Shown one piece after another: positions 26,929 through 34,608 of a stretch of DNA of 64,000 nt. Location of the stretch: the NCBI RefSeq assembly GCF_003385455.1, contig NZ_QNUF01000001.1:1-64000 (forward strand), read 5' to 3'. The notes under the pieces were generated by a model, which saw only the letters and a list, made by a program, of their open reading frames with translations, was not told where the DNA came from and searched no databases. Made by a program: the position numbers and the translations under genes. How positions within the stretch are numbered: the first letter of the stretch is position 1; each line of letters begins with the position of its first letter. This DNA comes from Chryseobacterium rhizosphaerae (GTDB lineage Bacteria; Bacteroidota; Bacteroidia; Flavobacteriales; Weeksellaceae).

Positions 26929-27771
26929 AAGCTTGCAGAGAAATATTATAGCACTAGCCCAAATGCTTATGTAATGAACAATCCGGTGATGAGCTTTGAC
27001 CCTGACGGAAGGGAAATAAAATTTTTTGGGGGAGGCATTGATCCCAGCACTACCATTTATGGAGGGGATTATTCCGGAATTTCATCATTTTCACCATTTG
27101 GAGGATATAGCGGGATGAGTGGAGGTCTTGCTTTTGGGAAAACACAGGCCTATGGAGATTTAATGAATGCGCTTCAAAACGGGGGAGACTTTTCTTTGAA
27201 AACGCATAATGGATATATGAGCTGGTGGACGGGAGGTGCTGCAGGAAATGCCAATACTTCACAGGAGATGATAGCGCATATGATGAAACTTGCAGGAAGT
27301 GTTCAAAGAGATCTTACTGATATTGCGAACAATCAATATTTTAGCGCGGGACATTTAATAGCGAGCGAATCTGTGGCTCGTTTTGGAGCATATTCCCTAA
27401 GCAAAGCTTTAAAACCAGATTATTCAGTAAATTATACAGTTTTGGATGATGCTGCAAAACCGTATAGAATAACAACTATGGCAGGCATTAAATTAAAGCC
27501 AGCTACAGCTGCAACTTTAAGTAAATTTGCTAAATATGGAGGAGTAGCCTTAGCTGTAGTTTCTATTGGAGCTACAGAACTTCAGTATGCAGATGGTCAG
27601 ATAGGAGAAACAGAAAGAATAATGAATCATATGATGACTGGAGTAGGCATGATTCCTACTCCATGGACAATTGGAGCAGGCTTAGTATATGGAGTAGTTA
27701 CAGGTGGCTATCAAGCAGTAACTGGTAGAAGTATTTTTAATGATATAGGATTCGGTCCGCAAAAGAAATAG
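26869..27771 (+). CDS. Orphan RHS C-terminal cassette, pore-like toxin
   Basis: This is a displaced RHS C-terminus. The frame is open from 26815 and reads the end of the RHS core (YKYNGKELQETGMYDYGWGQ, then DPDGREI). It lacks the signal, YD repeats and most of the core. The first ATG is at 26869, giving 300 residues, but translation from there may not occur. The tip has two hydrophobic segments near the end (GGVALAVVSIGA and TIGAGLVYGVVTGG), then VTGRSIFNDIGFG. A four-helix membrane protein follows 6 bases later and is the likely immunity partner, pointing to a membrane-active toxin. It is best seen as a silent cassette that can be activated by recombination with the upstream RHS gene. Confidence 0.72.
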   Translation: MYDYGWGQYMPDLGRWNGMDKLAEKYYSTSPNAYVMNNPVMSFDPDGREIKFFGGGIDPSTTIYGGDYSGISSFSPFGGYSGMSGGLAFGKTQAYGDLMNALQNGGDFSLKTHNGYMSWWTGGAAGNANTSQEMIAHMMKLAGSVQRDLTDIANNQYFSAGHLIASESVARFGAYSLSKALKPDYSVNYTVLDDAAKPYRITTMAGIKLKPATAATLSKFAKYGGVALAVVSIGATELQYADGQIGETERIMNHMMTGVGMIPTPWTIGAGLVYGVVTGGYQAVTGRSIFNDIGFGPQKK

Positions 27772-27777
27772 AAAATT

Positions 27778-28143
27778 ATGAAATTAATATTTTATCTCAT
27801 ATTCCATTTAAGATTGTTATTTCGGAAAATGAATACATTTAAAACCGAAGATATTGGTTATGAAAAATTTTGGTTGGCTGGTGCTATTACTATTTTTCTC
27901 GAATTGAATTTTTCAAGTATTGACAATGTATTTTTTGGTAACTATTTACACATTTACCATAAGTATATTTTTATTTTGATTATACCAATATTTATGTTTT
28001 TTGTTTATTATTTACTAATCAATAGGCAGGCATATTTAGATTATAATTTTAAAGAAAATAATAAAGGATATTTAGGATTACTTATCTTATTTATATTAAC
28101 TGTAATTTTAATGTTTATGGTAGTTCCAAGAAAGAATTATTAA
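27778..28143 (+). CDS. Membrane immunity protein (predicted)
   Basis: This encodes a 121-residue protein with about three to four membrane helices (about 1-15, 33-48, 62-80 and 98-116) and a basic end. No family is recognised. It follows the orphan RHS tip by 6 bases, as immunity genes do, and its membrane nature fits protection against a pore-like toxin. The 89-base repeat with its hairpin terminator begins just after the stop. Base use is more AT-rich than in the RHS core genes. Confidence 0.65.
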   Translation: MKLIFYLIFHLRLLFRKMNTFKTEDIGYEKFWLAGAITIFLELNFSSIDNVFFGNYLHIYHKYIFILIIPIFMFFVYYLLINRQAYLDYNFKENNKGYLGLLILFILTVILMFMVVPRKNY

Positions 28144-28149
28144 TAATTC

Positions 28150-28238
28150 GGTAATATTCCAAATGTGTTGGTAATAAATTAGAGTATTGATTTTCAATAC
28201 TCTAATTTTAAAAATATGAATAGGAAGTTGAATTTGAA
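28150..28238 (+). repeat. 89-bp direct repeat, copy 2
   Basis: The second copy of the 26630-26718 repeat, with two mismatches. The ATG at 28216 inside it opens the next toxin fragment. The two copies flank the 1.4-kb orphan RHS-tip/immunity cassette and could delete it by recombination. Confidence 0.9.
28176..28208 (+). terminator. Cassette hairpin 2
   Basis: The 15-bp perfect stem of hairpin 1 (28176-28190 with 28194-28208), placed directly after the 27778 immunity gene. Confidence 0.8.
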
Positions 28239-28788
28239 TTCTTATGAATATGATTCTGAAATGCATAAAACCTCACAAACTCTTAGAACATGGTCTGGAT
28301 ATGCTTTTTCAGCCAATAAGTTTATATTTCAACCTGCTGCCGACAGAGCTGTTTTATATGGAGCTGGGGAAGCTTACTCTACCACCAATTTGGTCTTTGA
28401 AAAAGCATTACCAAAGATATTAGGCTCAAGAAGAATATACGTGCCATTGATGGAAGTAAGTGTTAAAAATGCACAAAGGCTAGCTGTAGGAACCAGAATT
28501 GCAGGAACAGCATTAGGTATAGCAGGAATAGCTTTAGCAGGAAATGATATTAAAAATAATGGAGTAACAACATCTAATTCATTAGATCTTGTAATGTCTG
28601 TATTGGCTGTTTCACCTACAGGTTGGGGACAAGCAATAGCAGGGACTTATTTTATTGCTAACGGAATTACAACATTAGTAACAGGAAAAGATATAGGACA
28701 ACATATTGAGGGTGCTGTTAATACCTATTATAATAATGATGTAAGAGCAGAAGAACAAAGAAAATTTAACGCAGCCATGGGCTATTAA
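28216..28788 (+). CDS. Toxin-tip fragment without RHS core, pore-like
   Basis: This encodes 190 residues with no RHS core at all. The first seven residues come from the 89-base repeat and are probably not original. The body resembles the tip part of RHS toxins: a polar region, then two hydrophobic segments (AGTALGIAGIALAG near 95-108, and SVLAVSPTGWGQAIAGTYFI near 130-150), and VTGKDIGQHIEG. The last pattern matches VTGRSIFNDI in the 26869 cassette. The C-terminus EEQRKFNAAMGY recurs twice downstream as broken copies. A membrane protein follows after 10 bases. It has no way to be secreted as it stands, so it is a silent tip. Confidence 0.65.
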   Translation: MNRKLNLNSYEYDSEMHKTSQTLRTWSGYAFSANKFIFQPAADRAVLYGAGEAYSTTNLVFEKALPKILGSRRIYVPLMEVSVKNAQRLAVGTRIAGTALGIAGIALAGNDIKNNGVTTSNSLDLVMSVLAVSPTGWGQAIAGTYFIANGITTLVTGKDIGQHIEGAVNTYYNNDVRAEEQRKFNAAMGY

Positions 28789-28798
28789 AAATTTATAT

Positions 28799-29194
28799 AT
28801 GATACTAATTGATTATTTATACTATCAATTTACAAATTTTTATCATCAATTTGAAAAAGATGGTACACATAAGGGATCGGGAATTATTTTAACATGTGCT
28901 ATGTTATGTTGGAATTTGGTATTTTTTATTATTATATCGGATAAATATTTTAATACTAATATAGGGCCCTCAAACAAATATGCATTAATAATCTATTGCT
29001 TGCCAATTATTTTATTTTTAGGTCTAAGATATTGGAAATTTACTTCTTATGAAGAAATTAATGAAAAAGTGCAAAAATTTAGTAAAACAAAGAAGATAAT
29101 TGCCGATATTTTGTTAATTACTTATGTTATTATCTCTTTTCCTGTATTTATTATTTTTGGTATTTATTTAGGATCGTTAAAAAATACATTTTAA
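28799..29194 (+). CDS. Membrane immunity protein A (predicted)
   Basis: This encodes a 131-residue protein with three to four membrane helices: about 31-48 (MLCWNLVFFIIISD), 62-76 and 101-125. A soluble loop between the second and third contains LRYWKFTSYEEI and KVQKFSK. It follows a toxin tip by 10 bases. It is 75% identical (98 of 131) to the product at 29329, with the C-terminal half nearly unchanged and the first 50 residues more variable. That pattern suggests duplication followed by change in the part that contacts the toxin. Confidence 0.7.
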   Translation: MILIDYLYYQFTNFYHQFEKDGTHKGSGIILTCAMLCWNLVFFIIISDKYFNTNIGPSNKYALIIYCLPIILFLGLRYWKFTSYEEINEKVQKFSKTKKIIADILLITYVIISFPVFIIFGIYLGSLKNTF

Positions 29195-29208
29195 TAATTA
29201 TAAGTTAC

Positions 29209-29239
29209 AATTAGAGCATTGAAATCCAATGCTCTAATT
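29209..29239 (+). terminator. Cassette hairpin 3
   Basis: A 13-bp perfect stem (29209-29221 with 29227-29239) and a 5-base loop. The sequence is the same as hairpins 1 and 2 apart from one position in each arm. Confidence 0.75.
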
Positions 29240-29278
29240 ATTTATAAACAAAAAAAAATTACAACATGATATAAAGAT

Positions 29279-29317
29279 AGAAGAACAAAAAAATATAACG
29301 CAGCCATGGGCTATTAA
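29279..29317 (+). pseudogene. Toxin tail fragment, frameshifted copy
   Basis: These bases copy the last 13 codons of the 28216 toxin (to NAAMGY and stop) with a one-base deletion that breaks the frame. They sit before the second immunity gene, marking a duplicated tail-plus-immunity unit. Confidence 0.7.
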
Positions 29318-29328
29318 AAAAATTATTT

Positions 29329-29724
29329 ATGATATTTACTGATTATATTTATTACCAACTTACTAACTTTTATAAAAATTTCAATAAAGATGGAGCTGAA
29401 AAAGGATATGGAATTGTAATGGCCTGTGGTCTGCCTTGTTTGAATATTGTATTTTTAATTATAATATTAGATAATTATTTCAACACTAATCTAGGTCCTT
29501 CTAATAAATATTCTTTGATTCTCTATTGCCTACCTTTTATTTTTTTATTAGGATTAAGATATTGGAAATTTACTTCTTATGAAGAGATCAAAGAAAAAGT
29601 ACAAAAATTTAGTAAAATCAAAAGTACAATTGCTGATATTTTATTAATAATTTATGTCATTATTTCTATACCTGTATTTATTATTTTTGGTATTTATCTT
29701 GGTTCATTAAAAAATACATTTTAA
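29329..29724 (+). CDS. Membrane immunity protein B (predicted)
   Basis: This encodes 131 residues, 75% identical to the product at 28799 and identical in its last 18 residues. It has the same layout of three to four membrane helices, with LRYWKFTSYEEI in the loop. It is preceded only by a broken toxin tail, so it has no toxin of its own here. An orphan immunity gene of this type would protect against kin that still carry the toxin. Between the two immunity genes lies a unit of about 530 bases made of hairpin, toxin tail and immunity gene. Confidence 0.7.
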   Translation: MIFTDYIYYQLTNFYKNFNKDGAEKGYGIVMACGLPCLNIVFLIIILDNYFNTNLGPSNKYSLILYCLPFIFLLGLRYWKFTSYEEIKEKVQKFSKIKSTIADILLIIYVIISIPVFIIFGIYLGSLKNTF

Positions 29725-29739
29725 TTATTACTAAGTTAT

Positions 29740-29770
29740 AATTAGGGCATTGGCTTTCAATGCTCTAATT
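29740..29770 (+). terminator. Cassette hairpin 4
   Basis: A 13-bp stem with one G-T pair (29740-29752 with 29758-29770) and a 5-base loop, after immunity gene B. Confidence 0.75.
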
Positions 29771-30079
29771 ATTTATAAACAAAAAAAATAAAAATTATAA
29801 CATGATATAAAGATAGAAAAACAAAAAAATATAACGCAGCGGTAATCTATATCGCAATTATATCCGAAATCAATTCTTCCTTTCCTCCTTTATGTCAAAC
29901 TTAAAACAAATTTAACATAAAATGCTGTCCATAATATAAATGGAATGATTACTTTATTTGTTTATCTGTTTTGTAATCAGCGTGTTGTATTTTGTAGTGG
30001 TATGCGAATATCGGATTAAGCTAAAATTTCTTAATAAAAACATAAGGAAATCTTAATGCTGTCCGGGTCTGGGCTGGTC
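29771..30079. other. Non-coding end of the cassette array
   Basis: A third, degraded copy of the toxin tail lies at about 29813-29840 and ends the array; no immunity gene follows it. The remaining 240 bases are AT-rich with no gene seen, leading to the SusC promoter. Confidence 0.6.
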
Positions 30080-30087
30080 TAATTTTG
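30080..30087 (+). promoter_or_regulatory. -7 promoter box for susC
   Basis: TAATTTTG fits TAnnTTTG and ends 21 bases before the ATG at 30109. This argues against the TTG at 30085 as the true start, because that codon lies inside the promoter. Confidence 0.6.
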
Positions 30088-30108
30088 CATCTAATTAAAA
30101 AGGATGTC

Positions 30109-32997
30109 ATGAATGTATTTAAAGTCCCTGTTTCAGTTTCTTATCTGACGGGGAGGGTTTTACTTATTGGTGCGATATCGGTTTCACCGATGTTTCTTTC
30201 TCAAAAAAAAGACAGCTTAAAAGAAAAAGCCATTGATGAAGTTATTGTAGTAGGTTACGGAACACAGAAAAAAAGCAAAGTGTCCGGTGCTGTTACCGAA
30301 GCTTCATTAGATAAGCTTACTTCCAGATCTCTTTCAGGAGTAGGAGAAGTCCTTCAGGGGAAAGCTCCCGGAGTAACGGTAGTGAATGAAGGAGGTGATC
30401 CTAATGGTTCTCCCAAAGTAAATATCCGCGGTTTAGGTGGTATTAACGGAGAAACTCCTCTTTACGTGGTAGACGGAGTGGTTTTCAACGGAACTCCATC
30501 TATTAACCCGAATGATATTCAGGATATCTCTGTTCTTAAAGATGCCTCTGCAGCAATTTATGGAGCAAGATCTTCCGGAGGGGTAATTCTTATTACCACT
30601 AAAAAAGGAAAAAAAGGAGTTCTCACTGTAGACTTTGACGTTAAATATGGTATTAACGAGGCCTGGCGATTGAAAGAGTCTTTAAACGCGGCTGAATTTC
30701 AGGATGTGATGTACCAGGCTTATGCAAATGCAGGTAAGCTGGGGAGCTTACCCATTGCTTTTAATCCTGAAAAATATCCTGACGGAAGAATTACCAGGAC
30801 AGACTGGATGAAAGAGATTTTCCGTACAGGAACGATTCAGGAATATAATCTTAATTTAAGCGGTGGTGGAGAAAAGTCCAGATTTTATGTGGGAATGAAC
30901 CACAGAGCACTGGAAGGGATTTTATTGAATACTCAGGCAAAGCGATATAATTTCAGAGTGAACTCTGAACATAAGGTGAAAGACTGGCTGACGATTGGTG
31001 AGAATATGTACTACAATTATTCTGATGGAAATACAGCAGATACTAAAAGTGGATATACGGGAGCTCTGATTGCGGCGATGTATTATCCGCCGAATGTTCC
31101 GGTGTATACCCCAACAGGTGCTTTTTCAGGATTACCCATTGATGTGGCCGGTGGTTACGGAGATATGATCAATCCGGTAGCCTATCTTAAGAGGATCAAT
31201 ATCAGGAATCCTACCCATGAAATTTTAATTAATCCTTATGCCGAAATTACGCTGGCAAAAGATTTGAAATTCCGTTCCAATTTCTCACAGACATTTAAAA
31301 TTGGAAACGTAAAGAATTTTACCTCCAGGGTCTTGGAGGTTGGGAAAATATTTGATACAAACAATTTAGAATATCAGTCTAATAATACATCTACTGCCCT
31401 TGCAGAGCAGCTTCTTACCTATAAGTTTACTGCAGGTAAACACAATTTCGACTTCCTGGCAGGTTTTACTTTTCAGAAAACTGTGGAGGATGGATTCCTT
31501 GCAAAATCCTTTGATTTCAGAAGTGAGGCAGATGTTTTCCAGCATCTTCAGAATGCAGCAGATACCAATAAAGAAGTATCCAGCTATAGATTCAAACAGG
31601 CTTTGGTATCTTATCTGGCAAGGCTAAATTATGATTATGCAGGGAAGTATATCATCAGTTTGCTGGGAAGACGTGATGGTTCTTCATTAGTGGCAAAGCA
31701 GAACCGTTTTGCTAATTACTATGCTGTTTCCGGAGCTTGGGTAGTATCCAGAGAAAATTTCATGAATGATATTTCCTGGTTGTCAAACTTAAAACTTAGG
31801 GGAAGCTATGGTATTCTGGGAAATCTTGGAGGTATTTCTCCTCAGGCAGTTAATCCGTTAATGACAAGAGATAACAATGTGATTTTTGGACAGGACCCTT
31901 CACAGAACATTGCCTATTATGCTACGACGCGTCCCAATCCGGATCTGAAATGGGGAAAATCTGAACAAACTAACTTTGGGGTAGATGCTTCTTTCCTTCA
32001 CAACAGTCTTTCTTTACAGTTTGATTACTTCGTGAAAAATTCTAAAGATCAGATCTTTAATGTGAGCTTACCCAGTACAGCTACCTATAATAACCAGTAT
32101 GTAAACGCCGGATTATTTCAGGATAAAGGCTATGAAGTAGGAATTAACTATAATGGTAAGAAGACCGGGGATTTTACTTATTCAGTGGGAGTTACTTTTA
32201 GTCAACTAAAAAATACGGTGAAGCAACTTGCTGATGTAGATGAAATTTTTGTTAATGACAATGGAGTAAGAGGTGTATTGAAACCAACCCGTATAAAAAT
32301 AGGAGATCCTTTATATTCTTTTTACGGATATAAGACAGGTGGTATTTTCCAGTCTCAGGATGAGATTAATAATTATAAAGATGCCAACGGAAATTTAATT
32401 CAACCCAATGCAAAACCCGGAGATATTAAATTCCTGAAGAAAGATGGAAATACAGGGGTACTGAGCAACCAGGATTTTGTAAATCTGGGCAGTCCATATC
32501 CTAAATTCTCTTATGGATTTTCTTACAATATGACCTGGAAAAATTTTGACCTTAATATTTTCTTACAGGGAGTATATGGGAATAAGATTTTTAACGGGAT
32601 GAAGTTTATTTCCTTAAATCCAGGTGGAACAGGGCAGAATTATAATATGGACAGAGATATCCTGAATGCCTGGACTCCTCAGAATACCAATACTGATATT
32701 CCAAGGCTTGTACATGGTGATCCAAGTGGAAACTATTCCAAGGTATCAGACTTCTATGTGGAAGACGGTTCTTATCTAAGACTGAAAAACCTGACCATCG
32801 GGTATTCGTTACCGAGAGAGCTTTACCAAAAGCTTGATGTGAATAAGGTTAGAATCTATGTGACCACCAATAATCTTTTCACTATTACTAAATATACAGG
32901 TTTTGATCCTGAAGTAGGAATGAATTCTTATGGGGTAGATACCGGAAGATATCCACAATCGCGCTCATTTATTTTCGGGGTGGAAATAGGATTATAA
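30109..32997 (+). CDS. SusC/RagA family TonB-dependent transporter
   Basis: This is an outer-membrane barrel of 962 residues that imports a bound ligand with TonB energy. The TonB box region DEVIVVGYGTQKKSKVSGAV is at about 44-63. The plug follows with VNIRGLGGINGETPLYVVDG and DISVLKDASAAIYGARSSGG, both SusC hallmarks, then a 22-strand barrel ending in RSFIFGVEIGL. Unlike most SusC proteins it has no N-terminal carboxypeptidase-like (CarboxypepD_reg) domain: only about 40 residues separate the start from the TonB box. I start it at the ATG at 30109. It is paired with susD 26 bases downstream. The nearby phosphatase genes suggest a phosphorylated ligand. Confidence 0.93.
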   Translation: MNVFKVPVSVSYLTGRVLLIGAISVSPMFLSQKKDSLKEKAIDEVIVVGYGTQKKSKVSGAVTEASLDKLTSRSLSGVGEVLQGKAPGVTVVNEGGDPNGSPKVNIRGLGGINGETPLYVVDGVVFNGTPSINPNDIQDISVLKDASAAIYGARSSGGVILITTKKGKKGVLTVDFDVKYGINEAWRLKESLNAAEFQDVMYQAYANAGKLGSLPIAFNPEKYPDGRITRTDWMKEIFRTGTIQEYNLNLSGGGEKSRFYVGMNHRALEGILLNTQAKRYNFRVNSEHKVKDWLTIGENMYYNYSDGNTADTKSGYTGALIAAMYYPPNVPVYTPTGAFSGLPIDVAGGYGDMINPVAYLKRINIRNPTHEILINPYAEITLAKDLKFRSNFSQTFKIGNVKNFTSRVLEVGKIFDTNNLEYQSNNTSTALAEQLLTYKFTAGKHNFDFLAGFTFQKTVEDGFLAKSFDFRSEADVFQHLQNAADTNKEVSSYRFKQALVSYLARLNYDYAGKYIISLLGRRDGSSLVAKQNRFANYYAVSGAWVVSRENFMNDISWLSNLKLRGSYGILGNLGGISPQAVNPLMTRDNNVIFGQDPSQNIAYYATTRPNPDLKWGKSEQTNFGVDASFLHNSLSLQFDYFVKNSKDQIFNVSLPSTATYNNQYVNAGLFQDKGYEVGINYNGKKTGDFTYSVGVTFSQLKNTVKQLADVDEIFVNDNGVRGVLKPTRIKIGDPLYSFYGYKTGGIFQSQDEINNYKDANGNLIQPNAKPGDIKFLKKDGNTGVLSNQDFVNLGSPYPKFSYGFSYNMTWKNFDLNIFLQGVYGNKIFNGMKFISLNPGGTGQNYNMDRDILNAWTPQNTNTDIPRLVHGDPSGNYSKVSDFYVEDGSYLRLKNLTIGYSLPRELYQKLDVNKVRIYVTTNNLFTITKYTGFDPEVGMNSYGVDTGRYPQSRSFIFGVEIGL

Positions 32998-33023
32998 TTT
33001 TTAAACAACAAAAAGTAAAAAAA

Positions 33024-34532
33024 ATGAAATTTTTCAATAAAATATTTTTAGTATCAGGAATATCGGCAATGCTTTTATCATGTACAGGAGAGCTGGATGT
33101 TCAACCGGAAGGAACCCCTACGGAAGCCAGTTTCTGGAAAACGGAAAATGATCTGATTACCGGTGCCAATGCCATGTATAAACCTCTGTCTGACGGAGAG
33201 TTTTACGGAAGAGGATTCTTTTGGTTCATTAATGCCAGTGATGATATGGTAACAGGAAGAGCAAAGAGTGAGGCAGATAATGCCAAGAACTTCAGCAGCA
33301 ATTATATCGCAGCAGGAGATCTGGAAACCCAATGGAACAAAAGATATAATGTGATCGGAGTTGCCAATCGTGTGATCCGTAACGTTGATAATATTCAGGC
33401 TTCAGCAGCTATAAAGAATAAATATTTAGGTGAAGCTTTATTTATGAGCAGCCGGATGTATTTTGAACTGGCATATAACTATGGAAATGAAAAAGCAGGT
33501 ATTCCTATTATAGACCGCACAAAAGAACCGGATCCCAATCCTATTCCAAGAGCGGCTAATGTGATGGTGAATTACAACTATATTGTGAATGACCTGAAAA
33601 GAGCAGCCGAATTATTGCCAACTCAGGCTGAGCTTCCGGCAAAGGATTTCGGAAGACCCCATAAAGCTGCAGCATGGGCACTTTTAGCAAAAGTATATCT
33701 GTTTATGAAGGACTGGCAGAATGCAGAATATTGGGCTAATGAAGTCATGACAAAAGGAAACAGAAACCTGTTGAACAATTATACAGATGTCTTTAAAGCC
33801 GAAAATAACTATAGCTCAGAATATATCTGGTCCATACCAAGTACCCCTAAATTTAATTCAGTGGGAAGTATTCTTCCGGGAGTAATGCTTGAAAACAAAG
33901 GCTGGGGAGAATATAATGGATGGGGATATTTCCAGCCGACAAAAGAACTGTATGATGAATATGAAGCTGGGGATCTCAGAAGAAGTACAACGATTCTAAA
34001 ACTGGGCGATAAATTTACTTTTAACGGAACTGAAAGAACCTATGCTTCTTCCAATTCTCTTACCGGCTACCAGTTCAATAAATACATGGATGCTTTTAAA
34101 TATCAGCTGAACAGTGGCCATGTAAGTGCCAACGGGGATTATCCGTGTACAGATCTTGCCGTTCCGATTATGCGTTATGCTGAGGTAATCCTTATCAAGG
34201 CAGAAGCTTTACTGATGAAAGGAAGCAATGCTGACGTGGAAATCAATATGATAAGAAAACGTGCCGGTTTAGCTCCAAAATTCGGATGTACTATGGCTGA
34301 CCTGAAGCACGAAAGACGTTGTGAGCTAGCAGGAGAATGGGCAGACCGACACAGAGATCTTGTCCGTTGGGGAGATGCTAAAGAAACGTATGCAAAACCT
34401 CTTCACGGGATAAACAATCAGGAAGTATGGGCGGCAAGAAACTTTAACCCTGCAGTACATAATGTATGGGCCGTTCCGCAAGCTGAAATTGTAAACAGCC
34501 ATAATGTTATTAAACAAAACGAAGGTTGGTAA
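33024..34532 (+). CDS. SusD/RagB family ligand-binding lipoprotein
   Basis: This encodes a 502-residue surface lipoprotein that forms the lid over SusC and captures the ligand. The lipobox is LLSC with Cys20. Family features include EGTPTEASFWKTENDLITGANAMY near the start (shown in part), AHW-free TPR-like helices with EALFMSSRMYFELAYNYG, and the C-terminal RHRDLVRWGDA segment with ERRCELAGEW, typical of the SusD C-domain. Its ligand cannot be read from the sequence. A hairpin with a T-run separates it from the phosphatase gene, so the downstream gene may be expressed less. Confidence 0.93.
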   Translation: MKFFNKIFLVSGISAMLLSCTGELDVQPEGTPTEASFWKTENDLITGANAMYKPLSDGEFYGRGFFWFINASDDMVTGRAKSEADNAKNFSSNYIAAGDLETQWNKRYNVIGVANRVIRNVDNIQASAAIKNKYLGEALFMSSRMYFELAYNYGNEKAGIPIIDRTKEPDPNPIPRAANVMVNYNYIVNDLKRAAELLPTQAELPAKDFGRPHKAAAWALLAKVYLFMKDWQNAEYWANEVMTKGNRNLLNNYTDVFKAENNYSSEYIWSIPSTPKFNSVGSILPGVMLENKGWGEYNGWGYFQPTKELYDEYEAGDLRRSTTILKLGDKFTFNGTERTYASSNSLTGYQFNKYMDAFKYQLNSGHVSANGDYPCTDLAVPIMRYAEVILIKAEALLMKGSNADVEINMIRKRAGLAPKFGCTMADLKHERRCELAGEWADRHRDLVRWGDAKETYAKPLHGINNQEVWAARNFNPAVHNVWAVPQAEIVNSHNVIKQNEGW

Positions 34533-34563
34533 AATGTTAATCTAATATATATTATCCACTATG

Positions 34564-34598
34564 TCATCACAGCATTGCTGTGGTGATATAGTTTTTTT
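34564..34598 (+). terminator. Hairpin between susD and phosphatase gene
   Basis: A 10-bp stem with one wobble (34564-34573 with 34577-34586), loop ATT, and seven Ts at 34592-34598. It may end or reduce transcription after susD. It also overlaps the longer frame of the next gene, favouring the later ATG at 34609. Confidence 0.7.
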
Positions 34599-34608
34599 CA
34601 AAGGTATT

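Noticed and set aside
26656..29770. CRISPR-like array from the repeated hairpins
   Set aside because: The four repeats are 530-1520 bases apart, with genes between them and no regular spacers or cas genes.
30085..30108. TTG start for susC
   Set aside because: The codon lies inside the TAATTTTG promoter box; the ATG at 30109 is a better start.
34561..34608. Earlier ATG for the phosphatase fusion
   Set aside because: It runs through a terminator hairpin and would bury the signal peptide inside the protein.
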